This document shows positions 16,645-25,971 of a DNA stretch of 37,891 nucleotides, piece after piece. The stretch is from Chitinophaga pinensis (lineage in GTDB: Bacteria > Pseudomonadota > Gammaproteobacteria > Burkholderiales > SG8-41): contig CALQCM020000042.1 in NCBI GenBank assembly GCA_943329075.2, positions 1-37,891 of the forward strand. Direction: 5' to 3'. Under the pieces are notes generated by a model, which was not told the origin of the DNA, made no database searches, and saw nothing but the letters and a program-made list of their open reading frames with translations. How positions within the stretch are numbered: the stretch's first letter is position 1; every line of letters begins with the position of its first letter. Both the position numbers and the translations under genes were made by a program.

Positions 16645-18003
16645 CTATTTTTCAGGCTCGCCTTGTCCGGCAGTCTTTACATTGGCGCGCACCCAGCCGT
16701 GCGCCAGCGTCAACCTGATTTCATCATCGGGCTTTAGCATTGAGGCATCGCGCACGATCCCGCCGCCGGCGAGTTCGGTAATGCTGTAGCCGCGCTCCAG
16801 CACTGCATTCGGGTTAAGGCTGGAAAGTTGTGCCGCGAGATGTTTCAGTTCCGCCCGCACGGCTTGCAAGCCGTTGGCGGCGGCATGACGCAGGCGCTGG
16901 CCCAATGCCCGTGGCGCCGCTTCCAGTGCGCGCGGATCCGGGCGCGCCGAACGCAGCGTTTGCGCAAGTCCGCGCAATTGCCAGCGCCGCTCGTCGGCGC
17001 CGCGCCCGCCGGCACTGCGCAAACGACTGGCGAGTTGGCCGAGATGCGCCAGTTGTACGGCAATCCGTTCGCCCGGATGCACCAGACTGCGCGCCAAACC
17101 GTCGAGCTGTTGCATGCGACGCTCCAGCGCACGTTCGGCGACGCGCCGCAGGCGCTGCGCATAATGTGTCGTGTCCTGCACCAGCTCGTCGCGGTTCGGG
17201 CTCGCCAGTTGCGCCGCCGCCGTCGGCGTCGGCGCGCGCATATCGGCGACAAAATCGGCGATCGTGAAATCGGTTTCATGGCCGACACCGCTGATCACCG
17301 GCAGCGCGCAGGCATGGATGGCGCGGGCCACCACTTCTTCGTTGAATGCCCACAAGTCCTCGATGCTGCCGCCGCCGCGACAGACGATCAGCACGTCGCA
17401 TTCTTCGCGCGCATCCGCAGTCTTGATCGCCGCGGCAATCTCACGCCCGGCGCCCTCGCCCTGCACCGCGGTCGGATAAATGATCACGGGAATCGCCGGC
17501 ATGCGGCGCTTGAGTGTCGTCAGCACGTCGCGCAGCGCGGCCGCCTTGAGTGAGGTCACCACGCCGATCGCGCGCGGAAAGCGCGGCAGCGGCTGGCGCC
17601 CGGCTTCATCGAACAGCCCCTCGGACTGCAACTTCGCCTTGAGCTTTTCAAACGCTGCGTAGAGCGCGCCCAGCCCGGATCGCCGCATCGTTTCGGCGAC
17701 GAGCTGGAATTCGCCGCGCGCCTCGTAAAACGACGGAGTCGCGCGCACCTCGACCTGCATGCCGTTCTCGGGCTTCCAGTCCTGCAACTGCATTTTGTGG
17801 CGAAACATGACGCAGCGCACCTGCGCCTGCGCATCCTTCAGCGAGAAATAGCAGTGGCCGGACGCCGCGCGCATGAAATTCGAGATTTCACCCGACACCC
17901 ACATCAGCGGCAGATTGGTTTCAATCAGTTCCTTGGCAAGCCGGTTGAGTTCGGCCACGCCAATCACCCGTTGCGCCACCGCGGAGTCCCAAATATTTTT
18001 CAT
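16645..18003 (-). CDS. xseA: Exodeoxyribonuclease VII large subunit
   Basis: The catalytic subunit of the single-strand-specific exonuclease VII, which acts in repair and mismatch excision. An N-terminal OB-fold (about 10-110, 'WVSGEISNF', 'GHCYFSLKD') is followed by the catalytic region with 'IGVVTSLKAAALRDVL' (146-161), 'RGGGSIEDLWAFNEE' (209-223), 'SGVGHETDFTIADFVADMRA' (238-257) and then a long helical arm. In the first of these the usual Pro-Thr-Gly segment is changed to Leu-Lys-Ala, a mild departure. The length of 452 aa is normal. No xseB is in the window. The start sits at the edge of the 510-bp region with DnaA boxes. Confidence 0.94.
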   Translation of the reverse strand: MKNIWDSAVAQRVIGVAELNRLAKELIETNLPLMWVSGEISNFMRAASGHCYFSLKDAQAQVRCVMFRHKMQLQDWKPENGMQVEVRATPSFYEARGEFQLVAETMRRSGLGALYAAFEKLKAKLQSEGLFDEAGRQPLPRFPRAIGVVTSLKAAALRDVLTTLKRRMPAIPVIIYPTAVQGEGAGREIAAAIKTADAREECDVLIVCRGGGSIEDLWAFNEEVVARAIHACALPVISGVGHETDFTIADFVADMRAPTPTAAAQLASPNRDELVQDTTHYAQRLRRVAERALERRMQQLDGLARSLVHPGERIAVQLAHLGQLASRLRSAGGRGADERRWQLRGLAQTLRSARPDPRALEAAPRALGQRLRHAAANGLQAVRAELKHLAAQLSSLNPNAVLERGYSITELAGGGIVRDASMLKPDDEIRLTLAHGWVRANVKTAGQGEPEK

Positions 18004-18293
18004 CGCGCGATTGTAACCGTCTCGCGAATTCGCAGAACGGCGCGCAATGGCGGAAAAAATGCCGTTGATTCAACGCCTCTCCGAACGCCCGCCGATAACA
18101 CCGCTGCGCTACCTCATCCACAATCGTCATGCAAGTGTCACATGGACAATGCGAACATAAAATTTCTTAGAGGGAAAATAACATAAGCTATTGTTTTTAA
18201 TGTTTTATTTAAGGCGTTTAAAAAATGAGCAGCTCAACAAAACCCCTTACAGGAGCCCTACTTAGCTGACTTGTTTACAAACTCTTCACATAC

Positions 18294-18316
18294 TTATCCA
18301 CAGCAATTGTGGATAA
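18294..18316. promoter_or_regulatory. Inverted pair of perfect DnaA boxes
   Basis: TTATCCACA (18294-18302) and its exact reverse complement TGTGGATAA (18308-18316) are separated by five bases, GCAAT. Both match the strong R-type DnaA box TTATNCACA. The pair is 60 bp to the right of an AT-rich tract. It may be a replication-linked site, a DnaA-titrating or reactivating site, or a DnaA-controlled promoter. Confidence 0.75.
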
Positions 18317-18449
18317 CAAATTGCACTGGAATTTGATGCGCTCGAAGCACATGCGCCCTTTGTTTGCGACGCAGTATTTTTCGTCGAAATTTTTTCGCCT
18401 CGCGGCCGTTTCATGCGCCCCGGATAATTTTCAAAACGCATTTGCGTGC

Positions 18450-18476
18450 TTGCTGAAAACCCATTGCCCATATACA
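18450..18476 (+). promoter_or_regulatory. Possible exbB promoter
   Basis: TTGCTG (18450-18455), 15-bp spacer, TATACA (18471-18476). It would give a leader of about 30 nt before the GTG at 18514. The spacer is short, so this is a weak prediction. Confidence 0.3.
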
Positions 18477-18513
18477 GTTACGCCGTTCAAATCAGGCGGA
18501 ATCGGAGAAGCGC

Positions 18514-19122
18514 GTGTTTGCATTGATTGAAGCTGCAGGATGGCCGATCTGGCCGCTATTGCTGGCCTCGGTAATTGCCCTTGCAATCATCGGTGAACGC
18601 GCGTGGTCGCTGCGCAGCAGCATTGTCGCCCCGAAGGATCTGCTCAACCAGACGGCGCAGGAATTCCGCCAGCAGGGCGTCACACCGCAGTTGGTGGTGC
18701 GGCTCGCCGGCGGTTCACCGCTCGGCCAGATCCTTGCCGCCGGCATCAAAAACGCGAAAAGCACACCGCAGGTCATGAAAGAGGCGCTCGACGATGCCGG
18801 TCGCGCGGTGGCACACGAACTCGAACGATTTCTGAACACGCTGGGCACCATTGCTTCGATCAGCCCGCTGCTGGGCTTGCTCGGCACCGTCATCGGCATG
18901 ATCGAGATTTTCGGCTCCCAGGCGCCTTCGGGCAGCAACCCGATTGTTCTCGCGCACGGTATCTCGGTGGCGCTCTACAACACGGCGATGGGCCTGGTGG
19001 TCGCCATCCCCAGCATGATTTTCTACCGCCACTTCCGCGGGCGCGTTGATTCGCTGATCGTCGAAATGGAAAGCCAGGCCGTGCGCCTGGTCGAAATTCT
19101 GCACGGCGAACGGCAGAGCTGA
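18514..19122 (+). CDS. exbB: MotA/TolQ/ExbB proton channel family protein
   Basis: The proton-channel scaffold of an ExbB-ExbD-type energy transducer in the inner membrane. Three membrane segments are seen: near the N-terminus ('WPIWPLLLASVIALAIIGE'), at about 105-130 ('TIASISPLLGLLGTVIGMI') and at about 145-170 ('GISVALYNTAMGLVVAIPSM'), the last two lining the channel. The length of 202 aa is typical of ExbB in betaproteobacteria. The GTG start at 18514 has GGAG 6 nt upstream. It is first in a run with exbD, lpxK, a Trm112-like gene and kdsB. Because the block makes lipopolysaccharide parts, this ExbBD pair may not be tied to TonB-dependent iron uptake alone. Confidence 0.92.
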   Translation: MFALIEAAGWPIWPLLLASVIALAIIGERAWSLRSSIVAPKDLLNQTAQEFRQQGVTPQLVVRLAGGSPLGQILAAGIKNAKSTPQVMKEALDDAGRAVAHELERFLNTLGTIASISPLLGLLGTVIGMIEIFGSQAPSGSNPIVLAHGISVALYNTAMGLVVAIPSMIFYRHFRGRVDSLIVEMESQAVRLVEILHGERQS

Positions 19123-19137
19123 GCGGACGCTGACACC

Positions 19138-19557
19138 TTGAATTTTCGCCTTGGCAGACACCGGGAAGAGCCCGAGATCAATCTGATCCCGTTGATCGAC
19201 GTGCTGTTGGTCATCCTGATTTTCCTGATGGTGACGACGACGTATTCGCGTTTCGCCGAGTTGCAGATCAATCTGCCGACGGCCGACGCGAACAAACCCG
19301 AAGAGCGCGCCAATCAAATCAACGTCGCGGTCGATGGCCAGAGCCAGTACATGGTCAATCGTTCGGCGGTGCCGTTCCGCAGCCCGGATGGCTTTGCGCA
19401 GGAGCTCAAACGCGCGGCTGGCGGCGCACCGGATCCGGTGATCATCATCAATGCCGACGCCGCCGCCACTCACCAGTCGGTGATCAACGTGATGGAAGCG
19501 GCGCGCATTGCCGGCTACAGCCGCATCACCTTCACCACGCAGGCAGGCAAGAAATAG
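19138..19557 (+). CDS. exbD: Biopolymer transport protein ExbD/TolR family
   Basis: Partner of ExbB. A short cytoplasmic N-terminus ('MNFRLGRHREEPEINLIPLI') leads into one membrane helix carrying the conserved proton-relay Asp ('LIPLIDVLLVILIFLMVTT', D22), followed by a periplasmic domain with 'VIIINADAAATHQSVINVME'. The length of 139 aa is normal. The start is TTG at 19138, 15 bp after exbB; the purines before it are weak, so translation may depend on coupling to exbB. Confidence 0.93.
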   Translation: MNFRLGRHREEPEINLIPLIDVLLVILIFLMVTTTYSRFAELQINLPTADANKPEERANQINVAVDGQSQYMVNRSAVPFRSPDGFAQELKRAAGGAPDPVIIINADAAATHQSVINVMEAARIAGYSRITFTTQAGKK

Positions 19558-19645
19558 CGCCGTCTGCCGGGGGCGCGCGCCGCGGTTGCTGCGGTTCCAA
19601 CTGGTTTGTTGTTTCTCCACACCCCGCCAACCGCCTTAAATAAAA

Positions 19646-20671
19646 ATGCGCCGGCTGGAACAAAGTTGGTACCGCGACGAACCCGCCGACCGGGCGCTCG
19701 GCCTTTTGTTGTGGCCGCTCAGCCTGCTGTTCGGTGCCGTTGCCGCGCTGCGCCGCGCCGCCTATCGATGGGGACTGCTTGCATCCACTCGCCTGCCGCT
19801 GCCGGTCGTGGTGATCGGCAATATCAGCGTGGGGGGCACCGGCAAAACACCGCTGACCATCGCGCTGGCGAAACAATTGCACAATTTGCAGTTGCGTCCC
19901 GGCATCATCTGCCGCGGCTACGGCGGCAGCGCCAGCACGCCGCAGCCTGTGCCGCCGGGCAGTGATCCGCTTGTCACCGGTGACGAAGCGGTATTGATCG
20001 CCCAGCGCAGCGGTTGTCCGGTGTGGATAGGCGCCGATCGCGTCGCTGCTGCGCGCGGGCTGCTCGCAGCCAACCCTGATTGCAATATCCTGTTGAGCGA
20101 CGACGGCCTGCAACACTATGCACTGACCCGCGATTTCGAAATTGCAGTCGTTGACGCCACGCGCGGATTGGGCAACGGACTTTTACTGCCGGCCGGCCCG
20201 CTGCGTGAGCCCGCGGCACGACTGGCCGCAGTAGACGCCGTAGTGTTGAATGGCGACGGCGCGCCGCCGCAACTGGCGGTTCCGCTCTATCGCATGGCCC
20301 TGCGCGGCGACCGTTTCCGCAGTTTGAAAGACCAGTGCCATGAAGTATCCGCGGCCTATTTTGCCGGTCGCAAAACCTACGCCGTGGCGGCGATTGGCAA
20401 TCCGCAGCGCTTTTTCGATCATCTGCGCTCGCTCGGCGTCATCGCGATTGCAAGGTCTTTTCCCGACCACCACGCCTACGGCCGCACAGACCTTGAATTC
20501 GACCAGGACGCGGAGATCATCATGACGGGAAAGGACGCGGTAAAATGCCGGCCATTCGCCGACCATCGTCATTGGGTCTTGGAGGTCGATGCGGAGCTCG
20601 ACGGCGATCTGTCGGGACAAATAATGCGCCAACTGGGGAAAGCCACATTAAATGGATGCCAAACTGCTTGA
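19646..20671 (+). CDS. lpxK: Tetraacyldisaccharide 4'-kinase LpxK
   Basis: Phosphorylates the 4' position of the lipid A disaccharide at the inner membrane. A hydrophobic N-terminal anchor (about 18-38, '[18 protein letters not shown]') precedes the P-loop '[13 protein letters not shown]' (57-69), 'GIICRGYGG' with its conserved Arg, '[18 protein letters not shown]', '[12 protein letters not shown]' and the C-terminal '[19 protein letters not shown]'. The length of 341 aa is normal. It begins 88 bp after exbD and overlaps the next small gene by 20 bp. Confidence 0.95.
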   Translation: MRRLEQSWYRDEPADRALGLLLWPLSLLFGAVAALRRAAYRWGLLASTRLPLPVVVIGNISVGGTGKTPLTIALAKQLHNLQLRPGIICRGYGGSASTPQPVPPGSDPLVTGDEAVLIAQRSGCPVWIGADRVAAARGLLAANPDCNILLSDDGLQHYALTRDFEIAVVDATRGLGNGLLLPAGPLREPAARLAAVDAVVLNGDGAPPQLAVPLYRMALRGDRFRSLKDQCHEVSAAYFAGRKTYAVAAIGNPQRFFDHLRSLGVIAIARSFPDHHAYGRTDLEFDQDAEIIMTGKDAVKCRPFADHRHWVLEVDAELDGDLSGQIMRQLGKATLNGCQTA

Positions 20672-20831
20672 TATTCTGGTATGCCCGATTTGCAAAGGGC
20701 CTCTGATCTACGCCAAGCCCCGCCAGGAACTGGTCTGCAAACCCGATCGCCTCGCGTTCCCGGTCCGCGAGGGCATTCCGGTCATGCTCGAAGACGAAGC
20801 GCGCAAGCTCGCGCCCGAGGAGGCGGTTTGA
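20652..20831 (+). CDS. Trm112/YcaR-like small zinc-ribbon protein, 59 aa
   Basis: The ATG at 20652 opens a 59-codon frame ending at the TGA at 20829-20831. It reads '[18 protein letters not shown]' with the CPxC pair (C11, C14), a third Cys in '[19 protein letters not shown]' (C29) and 'MLEDEARKL'. This is the Trm112 / YcaR family found between lpxK and kdsB in many proteobacteria. The role there is not established to my knowledge; eukaryotic and archaeal Trm112 proteins stabilise methyltransferases. The fourth Cys of a complete zinc site is missing, as is common in the bacterial members. It overlaps lpxK by 20 bp and ends 43 bp before kdsB. Confidence 0.9.
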   Translation: MDAKLLDILVCPICKGPLIYAKPRQELVCKPDRLAFPVREGIPVMLEDEARKLAPEEAV

Positions 20832-20874
20832 CCCGGAGTGCCGGCGATTTTCGTAACCGGCTGATGTTTCGCGC

Positions 20875-21636
20875 GTGAAATTCGCCGTCGTCATTCCGGC
20901 GCGATTTGCCTCGACCCGGCTCCCGGGCAAACCGCTGCTCGACATCGGCGGCAAACCAATGGTGGTGCATGTCGCAGAACGCGCGATCAAGAGCGGCGCG
21001 ACGGAGGTCATCGTCGCCACCGATCACGCCGACATCCTGCGCGCCGTTGAAGCGCACGGTTTTACCGCGATGATGACGCGTGCAGACCACGCCTCCGGTA
21101 CCGACCGCATCGCCGAAGTGGCGGCGCGCCGCCAGCTCGGGAGCAACGACATCGTCGTCAATGTGCAGGGCGACGAACCGCTGATCGAGCCGGCCCTCAT
21201 CCGCGCGGTGGCACAACAACTGGCCGACCATGCGGATGCGGCCATCGCCACCGCCTGCTGTCCACTCACCGACGCCACGCAGATGGCCAGCGTCAATGTT
21301 GTCAAGGTGGTGCTCGATAAGAACGGCTACGCCATGTATTTCAGCCGCGCGCCCATTCCATTTGCGCGCGATGAATTCAGCGGCGGCATCAAGACGGTCC
21401 CTGCATCCCTGCCGGCCTACCGGCACATCGGCCTCTACGCCTACCGCGCCTCTTTTCTCGCGCAATATGCGCAACTTCAACCTGCTGCAATTGAGCAGGC
21501 CGAAGCGCTCGAACAGTTGCGCGCGCTATGGCACGGCCACCGCATCAGCGTCGCAGTCACCACACAGGCACCGCATACCGGTGTGGACACCGCAGCCGAC
21601 CTCGAACACGTCAGGAAATTGCTCGCCCGCGGCTAA
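20875..21636 (+). CDS. kdsB: 3-deoxy-manno-octulosonate cytidylyltransferase KdsB
   Basis: Activates Kdo as CMP-Kdo for the inner core of lipopolysaccharide. The nucleotide loop '[20 protein letters not shown]' (7-26), 'VATDHADI', 'GTDRIAEVA', '[13 protein letters not shown]' and '[11 protein letters not shown]' are all diagnostic, and '[12 protein letters not shown]' closes the active site. The length of 253 aa is normal. The start is a GTG at 20875. It follows the Trm112-like gene by 43 bp and precedes adk, which has its own likely promoter. Confidence 0.96.
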   Translation: MKFAVVIPARFASTRLPGKPLLDIGGKPMVVHVAERAIKSGATEVIVATDHADILRAVEAHGFTAMMTRADHASGTDRIAEVAARRQLGSNDIVVNVQGDEPLIEPALIRAVAQQLADHADAAIATACCPLTDATQMASVNVVKVVLDKNGYAMYFSRAPIPFARDEFSGGIKTVPASLPAYRHIGLYAYRASFLAQYAQLQPAAIEQAEALEQLRALWHGHRISVAVTTQAPHTGVDTAADLEHVRKLLARG

Positions 21637-21657
21637 ATACCCCTGTCTGGAACGCGG

Positions 21658-21663
21658 TATAAT
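21658..21663 (+). promoter_or_regulatory. TATAAT -10 element upstream of adk
   Basis: A perfect TATAAT 33 bp before the adk ATG, just after the kdsB stop. A leader of about 27 nt would result. No clear -35 hexamer was found at the usual distance. Confidence 0.45.
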
Positions 21664-21696
21664 CAAGCCATCTCCACGCGCCGCGATAAAACAATC

Positions 21697-22344
21697 ATGA
21701 TGCGAATTATTCTGCTGGGCATGCCGGGTGCCGGGAAAGGCACGCAAGCGCGCTATCTCACCGAGCGTTTCAACGTACCGCAGATTTCGACCGGCGATAT
21801 GCTGCGCGCCGAGGTTAAAGCCGGCACCGCGCTCGGACTGGAGGCCAAAACATTCATGGACGCCGGCGCACTCGTGCCCGACAGCGTGGTCATCAAGATG
21901 GCCGAAGCCCGGGTCCGGCAGGCGGACTGCGCCAATGGCTTTATCGTCGATGGCTTCCCGCGCACGATTGCGCAGGCCGAAGCGCTGCTTGCCGCCGGCG
22001 TCGGCATTGATTTCGTCATCGATATTGATACCGCCGACGAAGAAATTCTCCGCCGCATGAGCGGTCGCCGGGTGCATCCCTCCTCCGGGCGCACCTACCA
22101 TATCGACTTCAATCCACCCAAGGTTGCCGGCAAGGACGATGTGACTGGCGAACCGCTGGTACAACGCCCGGACGACCAGGAAGAAACGGTACGCAAGCGC
22201 ATCGACATTTACCATGCGCAAACCAAGCCACTGGTCGAGTTCTACCGCAACCAGAGCGGCCCCGGCACCGCACGCTACGTCAGGATCGCCGGCGTCGGCG
22301 CGGTCGAAACGATCCGCGACAGCATTTTCGCCGCACTGAAATAG
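21697..22344 (+). CDS. adk: Adenylate kinase
   Basis: Interconverts ATP + AMP and 2 ADP. The P-loop '[14 protein letters not shown]' (8-21), '[12 protein letters not shown]' (29-40), '[17 protein letters not shown]' and the LID region '[20 protein letters not shown]' with '[14 protein letters not shown]' identify a long-type bacterial Adk. The LID lacks zinc-binding Cys residues, as in Gram-negative enzymes. The length is 215 aa. The ATG at 21697 is followed directly by a second ATG at 21700, and the family start fits either. It is followed by the PPi-dependent phosphofructokinase gene. Confidence 0.97.
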   Translation: MMRIILLGMPGAGKGTQARYLTERFNVPQISTGDMLRAEVKAGTALGLEAKTFMDAGALVPDSVVIKMAEARVRQADCANGFIVDGFPRTIAQAEALLAAGVGIDFVIDIDTADEEILRRMSGRRVHPSSGRTYHIDFNPPKVAGKDDVTGEPLVQRPDDQEETVRKRIDIYHAQTKPLVEFYRNQSGPGTARYVRIAGVGAVETIRDSIFAALK

Positions 22345-22350
22345 TCAGTC

Positions 22351-22373
22351 CGGCCCGTTTGCGGGGCCGTTTC
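22351..22373 (+). terminator. Weak terminator-like hairpin after adk
   Basis: CGGCCC (22351-22356) pairs with GGGCCG (22364-22369) around a 7-nt loop and is followed by TTTC only. The short T-run makes it a weak candidate. Confidence 0.4.
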
Positions 22374-22453
22374 ACCCGCCGCATACGAAAAATGCCGCTT
22401 CTGCGGTAAAATGCTGCGCTTGCCCGTAACCACATTACGAATCGTCAGCCAGC

Positions 22454-23716
22454 ATGCCCGTTAAAAACGCCTTTTATGCGCAATCCGGCGGTGTCACCGC
22501 CGTCATCAATGCGACCGCCTGCGGCCTGATCGAGACTGCACGCAAACACAAAAACCGCATTGGCAAGGTCTATGCGGGCCGCGACGGCATCATCGGCGCA
22601 CTCACCGAAGATCTGATCGATACCTCCAAGGAATCGGCCGCCGCCATCAAGGCGTTGCGCCACACCCCGTCCGGCGCCTTCGGCTCCTGCCGCTACAAGC
22701 TCAAAGGGCTGGAAGAAAACCGCGCCCAGTATGAACGCCTGATTGAAGTGTTCAAGGCGCACAATATCGGCTACTTCTTCTACAACGGCGGTAACGATTC
22801 CGCCGATACCGCCTACAAGGTCTCGCAAATCTCCGGCGCGCTGGGCTACCCCGTGATCTGCGTCGGCGTGCCGAAAACCGTCGATAACGATCTCGCCGTC
22901 ACCGATTGCTGCCCCGGTTTCGGCTCGGTCGCCAAATATGTGGCAACCAGCATCCGCGAAGCCGGCTTCGACGTGGCGTCGATGGCACGGACTTCGACCA
23001 AAGTGTTCGTGCTCGAAGTCATGGGCCGCCATGCCGGCTGGATCACGGCGGCCTGCGGCCTGGCGGCGGAAAAAGCCGGCGATGCGCCGCAAATCCTGCT
23101 CTTCCCCGAAATGACCTTTGACCAGGATAAATTTCTGGCGCGGGTTGACGCCGTGGTCAAAAAATACGGCTACTGTGCGATCGGCGTTTCAGAAGGCATC
23201 CGCGGCGCCGATGGCAGGTTTCTCTCGGAATCCGGCTTGAAAGACGCCTTCGGCCACGCACAGCTCGGCGGGGTCGCCCCGCAGATTGCCAACCTGGTCA
23301 AAGACAAGCTCGGCTACAAATACCATTGGGCGGTGGCCGATTATCTGCAGCGTGCAGCACGCCACATCGCGTCCAAAACAGACGTTGAGCAGGCCTACGC
23401 CGTGGGCAAGGCCGCAGTCGAACTGGCGATCAAGGGCCGCAATGCAGTGATGCCGGTCATCGTGCGCAAATCGAACAAACCATACAAGTGGAAAATCGAA
23501 GCCGCGGATCTCAAAGACATCGCCAACAAGGAAAAGATGATGCCGCGCAATTTCATCACCGCGGACGGCTTTCACATCACTGAAAAATGCCGCCAGTATC
23601 TGGCGCCGCTGATCGTCGGGGAAGACTATCCGCCCTACAAGAACGGATTGCCGTCATATATCAAATTGAAAAATGTTGCAGTAAAGAAAAAGCTCGCGGC
23701 GAGCTTTAAGGTTTAG
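22454..23716 (+). CDS. pfp: Pyrophosphate-dependent 6-phosphofructokinase
   Basis: Phosphorylates fructose 6-phosphate with PPi in a reversible reaction of glycolysis/gluconeogenesis. It is in the PfkA superfamily ('AQSGGVTAVINATACGLI', 9-26). Two determinants point to PPi as donor: 'YNGGNDSADT' (110-119), with Asp at the position where ATP enzymes have Gly, and 'VPKTVDND' (139-146), with Lys where ATP enzymes usually have Gly. 'EVMGRHAGWITAA' (188-200) is the fructose-phosphate site. The length of 420 aa is normal for this clade. The next gene encodes a proton-pumping pyrophosphatase, and pfp/hppA neighbourhoods are known from methylotrophs such as Methylococcus. Donor specificity is inferred from sequence. 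Confidence 0.9.
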   Translation: MPVKNAFYAQSGGVTAVINATACGLIETARKHKNRIGKVYAGRDGIIGALTEDLIDTSKESAAAIKALRHTPSGAFGSCRYKLKGLEENRAQYERLIEVFKAHNIGYFFYNGGNDSADTAYKVSQISGALGYPVICVGVPKTVDNDLAVTDCCPGFGSVAKYVATSIREAGFDVASMARTSTKVFVLEVMGRHAGWITAACGLAAEKAGDAPQILLFPEMTFDQDKFLARVDAVVKKYGYCAIGVSEGIRGADGRFLSESGLKDAFGHAQLGGVAPQIANLVKDKLGYKYHWAVADYLQRAARHIASKTDVEQAYAVGKAAVELAIKGRNAVMPVIVRKSNKPYKWKIEAADLKDIANKEKMMPRNFITADGFHITEKCRQYLAPLIVGEDYPPYKNGLPSYIKLKNVAVKKKLAASFKV

Positions 23717-23773
23717 CGCAGGCCAACAAGGCCTGTTGCTATGGGCCGATAACCACTAGGGGAGAGAGCAGGA

Positions 23774-25849
23774 ATGAGTGCATCAACTGGATTGATCATC
23801 GCGCTGATCTGCGCCGTGATCGGGATTTTTTTCGGCGTCATCTGGGCGCTGTGGATTAACAAACAGCCCACCGGCAATGACCGCATGCGCGAAATCGCGG
23901 CCGCCATTCAACAGGGTGCGACCGCATATCTCAACCGCCAGTACGCAACCATTGCAGTGGTCGGCGCCGTGCTTTTCGTCGCCATCGGTTTTGCCCTGCA
24001 TTGGACTACGGCCATCGGCTTTGCCATAGGCGCGATACTCTCTGGACTTGCCGGCTATGTCGGCATGAACGTCTCAGTGCGCGCCAATGTGCGCACCGCC
24101 GAAGCCGCACGCACCGGACTCAATGAAGCGCTGGCCGTCGCCTTTCGCGGCGGCGCGATTACCGGCCTGCTGGTGGTCGGTCTCGGCCTTCTGGGTGTCG
24201 CCGGTTTCTTTTGGTACCTGCTGAACAGCGCTGCGCCTGGCACCACCATGAGCGCGATTGCGCATCCATTGGTCGGCCTCGCCTTCGGCGGTTCGCTGAT
24301 TTCGATTTTCGCGCGTTTGGGCGGCGGCATTTTCACCAAGGGCGCTGACGTCGGCGCCGATCTGGTCGGTAAAGTCGAAGCCGGCATACCCGAAGACGAC
24401 CCGCGCAACCCGGCGGTAATCGCCGACAACGTCGGCGACAACGTCGGCGACTGCGCCGGCATGGCGGCTGATCTGTTCGAAACCTATGCGGTGACCATCG
24501 TCGCCACCATCATCCTCGGCGCCCTGCTGCTGTCAAAAGCGGAAGTCGCAGCAAACGCCGCGATCTACCCGCTGGTGTTGGGCGGCGTGTCGATTATCGC
24601 TTCCATCATCGGCTGCTATTTCGTCAAGGCGCGCGACGGCGGCAAGATCATGAACGCGCTGTATCGCGGCCTTGCCGTCGCCGGTGGTTTGGCGCTGGTG
24701 GCGTTCTGGTTCGTCACCGATGCGCTGATGGGCAACATCAGCCAGTTCTATCCGGACCTGTCGGCGACGAAACTCTTCTACTCGGCCACCATCGGCCTGA
24801 TCCTGACGGCCCTGATGGTCGTCATCACCGAGTACTACACGGCGACCGAATACGCGCCGGTACGCCACATTGCTGCCGCCTCCACCACCGGACACGGCAC
24901 CAACATCATCGCCGGCCTCGGCGTGTCGATGAAATCGACGGCGTGGCCGGTACTGGCGGTGTGCGCCGCAATTTATGCCGCGCATGCGTTCGCCGGCCTC
25001 TACGGCATTGCCATCGCGGCGACCTCGATGCTGTCGATGACCGGCATCATCGTTGCGCTCGACGCCTACGGCCCGATTACCGACAACGCCGGCGGCATCG
25101 CCGAAATGTCGGGACTGCCGGATTCAGTGCGCGCGATCACCGATCCGCTCGATGCGGTCGGCAACACGACCAAGGCGGTGACCAAGGGCTACGCCATCGG
25201 CTCGGCCGGTCTGGCCGCGCTGGTGTTGTTCGCCGACTACACCCACGCCCTCGAAGCTGCGGGCAAGGTGGTGACATTCGATCTGTCGAACCATTACGTC
25301 ATCATCGGCCTCTTCATCGGCGGCATGGTGCCCTTCCTGTTCGGCGCAATGGCAATGGAAGCCGTCGGTCGGGCAGCCGGTTCGGTGGTGGTTGAAGTGC
25401 GCCGCCAGTTCAAGGAAATCAAAGGCATCATGGAAGGTACTGCCAAGCCGGATTATTCGAAGGCAGTCGACATGCTGACGGTCGCCGCGATCAAGGAAAT
25501 GATGATCCCGTCGTTGCTGCCGGTGCTGATTCCGATCGTGGTCGGTGTCGGCTTCTCGTGGCTGGCAGGCGGCGTTGCCGGCGCGCAAGCGTTGGGCGGC
25601 GTGCTGATGGGGACCATAGTCACCGGCCTCTTCGTCGCCATTTCGATGACGACCGGCGGTGGTGCGTGGGACAACGCCAAGAAGTACATTGAAGACGGCC
25701 ACCACGGCGGCAAGGGTTCCGAGGCGCACAAAGCCGCGGTAACCGGCGACACCGTCGGCGATCCCTACAAGGATACAGCCGGCCCGGCGGTCAACCCGCT
25801 GATCAAGATCATTAACATCGTGGCCTTGATGATCGTGCCTTTGCTGTAA
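23774..25849 (+). CDS. hppA: K+-independent H+-translocating inorganic pyrophosphatase
   Basis: A membrane pump that couples PPi hydrolysis to proton export from the cytoplasm. About 15-16 membrane helices are evident. The catalytic loop reads '[20 protein letters not shown]' and '[20 protein letters not shown]' (about 195-236), and a second acidic cluster comes near the C-terminus ('[11 protein letters not shown]', '[14 protein letters not shown]'). The '[16 protein letters not shown]' segment has Lys467 and Thr470, where K+-dependent enzymes have Ala and Gly or Ala; this marks the K+-independent H+-pumping class. The length of 691 aa is normal. It lies 57 bp after pfp, with GGGGAGAG before the ATG, and ends at a strong terminator. 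Confidence 0.95.
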   Translation: MSASTGLIIALICAVIGIFFGVIWALWINKQPTGNDRMREIAAAIQQGATAYLNRQYATIAVVGAVLFVAIGFALHWTTAIGFAIGAILSGLAGYVGMNVSVRANVRTAEAARTGLNEALAVAFRGGAITGLLVVGLGLLGVAGFFWYLLNSAAPGTTMSAIAHPLVGLAFGGSLISIFARLGGGIFTKGADVGADLVGKVEAGIPEDDPRNPAVIADNVGDNVGDCAGMAADLFETYAVTIVATIILGALLLSKAEVAANAAIYPLVLGGVSIIASIIGCYFVKARDGGKIMNALYRGLAVAGGLALVAFWFVTDALMGNISQFYPDLSATKLFYSATIGLILTALMVVITEYYTATEYAPVRHIAAASTTGHGTNIIAGLGVSMKSTAWPVLAVCAAIYAAHAFAGLYGIAIAATSMLSMTGIIVALDAYGPITDNAGGIAEMSGLPDSVRAITDPLDAVGNTTKAVTKGYAIGSAGLAALVLFADYTHALEAAGKVVTFDLSNHYVIIGLFIGGMVPFLFGAMAMEAVGRAAGSVVVEVRRQFKEIKGIMEGTAKPDYSKAVDMLTVAAIKEMMIPSLLPVLIPIVVGVGFSWLAGGVAGAQALGGVLMGTIVTGLFVAISMTTGGGAWDNAKKYIEDGHHGGKGSEAHKAAVTGDTVGDPYKDTAGPAVNPLIKIINIVALMIVPLL

Positions 25850-25865
25850 GAAAACCATTGCATTG

Positions 25866-25899
25866 AAAAAAAACGGGGGCGCAAGCCCCCGTTTTTTTT
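25866..25899. terminator. Strong rho-independent terminator after hppA
   Basis: CGGGGGC (25874-25880) pairs with GCCCCCG (25885-25891) around a GCAA tetraloop, with eight A before and eight T after. It is symmetrical, so it could act in both directions. Confidence 0.93.
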
Positions 25900-25936
25900 A
25901 CCTGCCGGCCACGCCAATTGCGCGTTGTGGCGACGT

Positions 25937-25942
25937 TATAAT
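25937..25942 (+). promoter_or_regulatory. TATAAT -10 element of the gamma-carbonic anhydrase gene
   Basis: A perfect TATAAT 30 bp before the ATG at 25972 and just after the hppA terminator. It gives a leader of about 23 nt containing GGAAG as ribosome site. No clear -35 hexamer was identified. Confidence 0.5.
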
Positions 25943-25971
25943 CGTTACACACCCACACACGGAAGATAGTC

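Larger units (their letters stand above)
18004..18513. other. Noncoding divergent region, AT-rich tract with DnaA boxes
   Basis: This 510-bp gap lies between the divergent xseA and exbB. It contains a visibly AT-rich tract (about 18155-18235), a near-match DnaA box TCATCCACA (18114-18122), two perfect inverted DnaA boxes (18294-18316) and a possible exbB promoter (18450-18476). The open frame at 18309-18530 has no ribosome site and starts inside the second box, so I do not call it a gene. Confidence 0.6.

Noticed and set aside
18309..18530. Possible 73-aa gene before exbB
   Set aside because: It starts inside a DnaA box, has no ribosome site, runs into exbB and shows no protein-like pattern.
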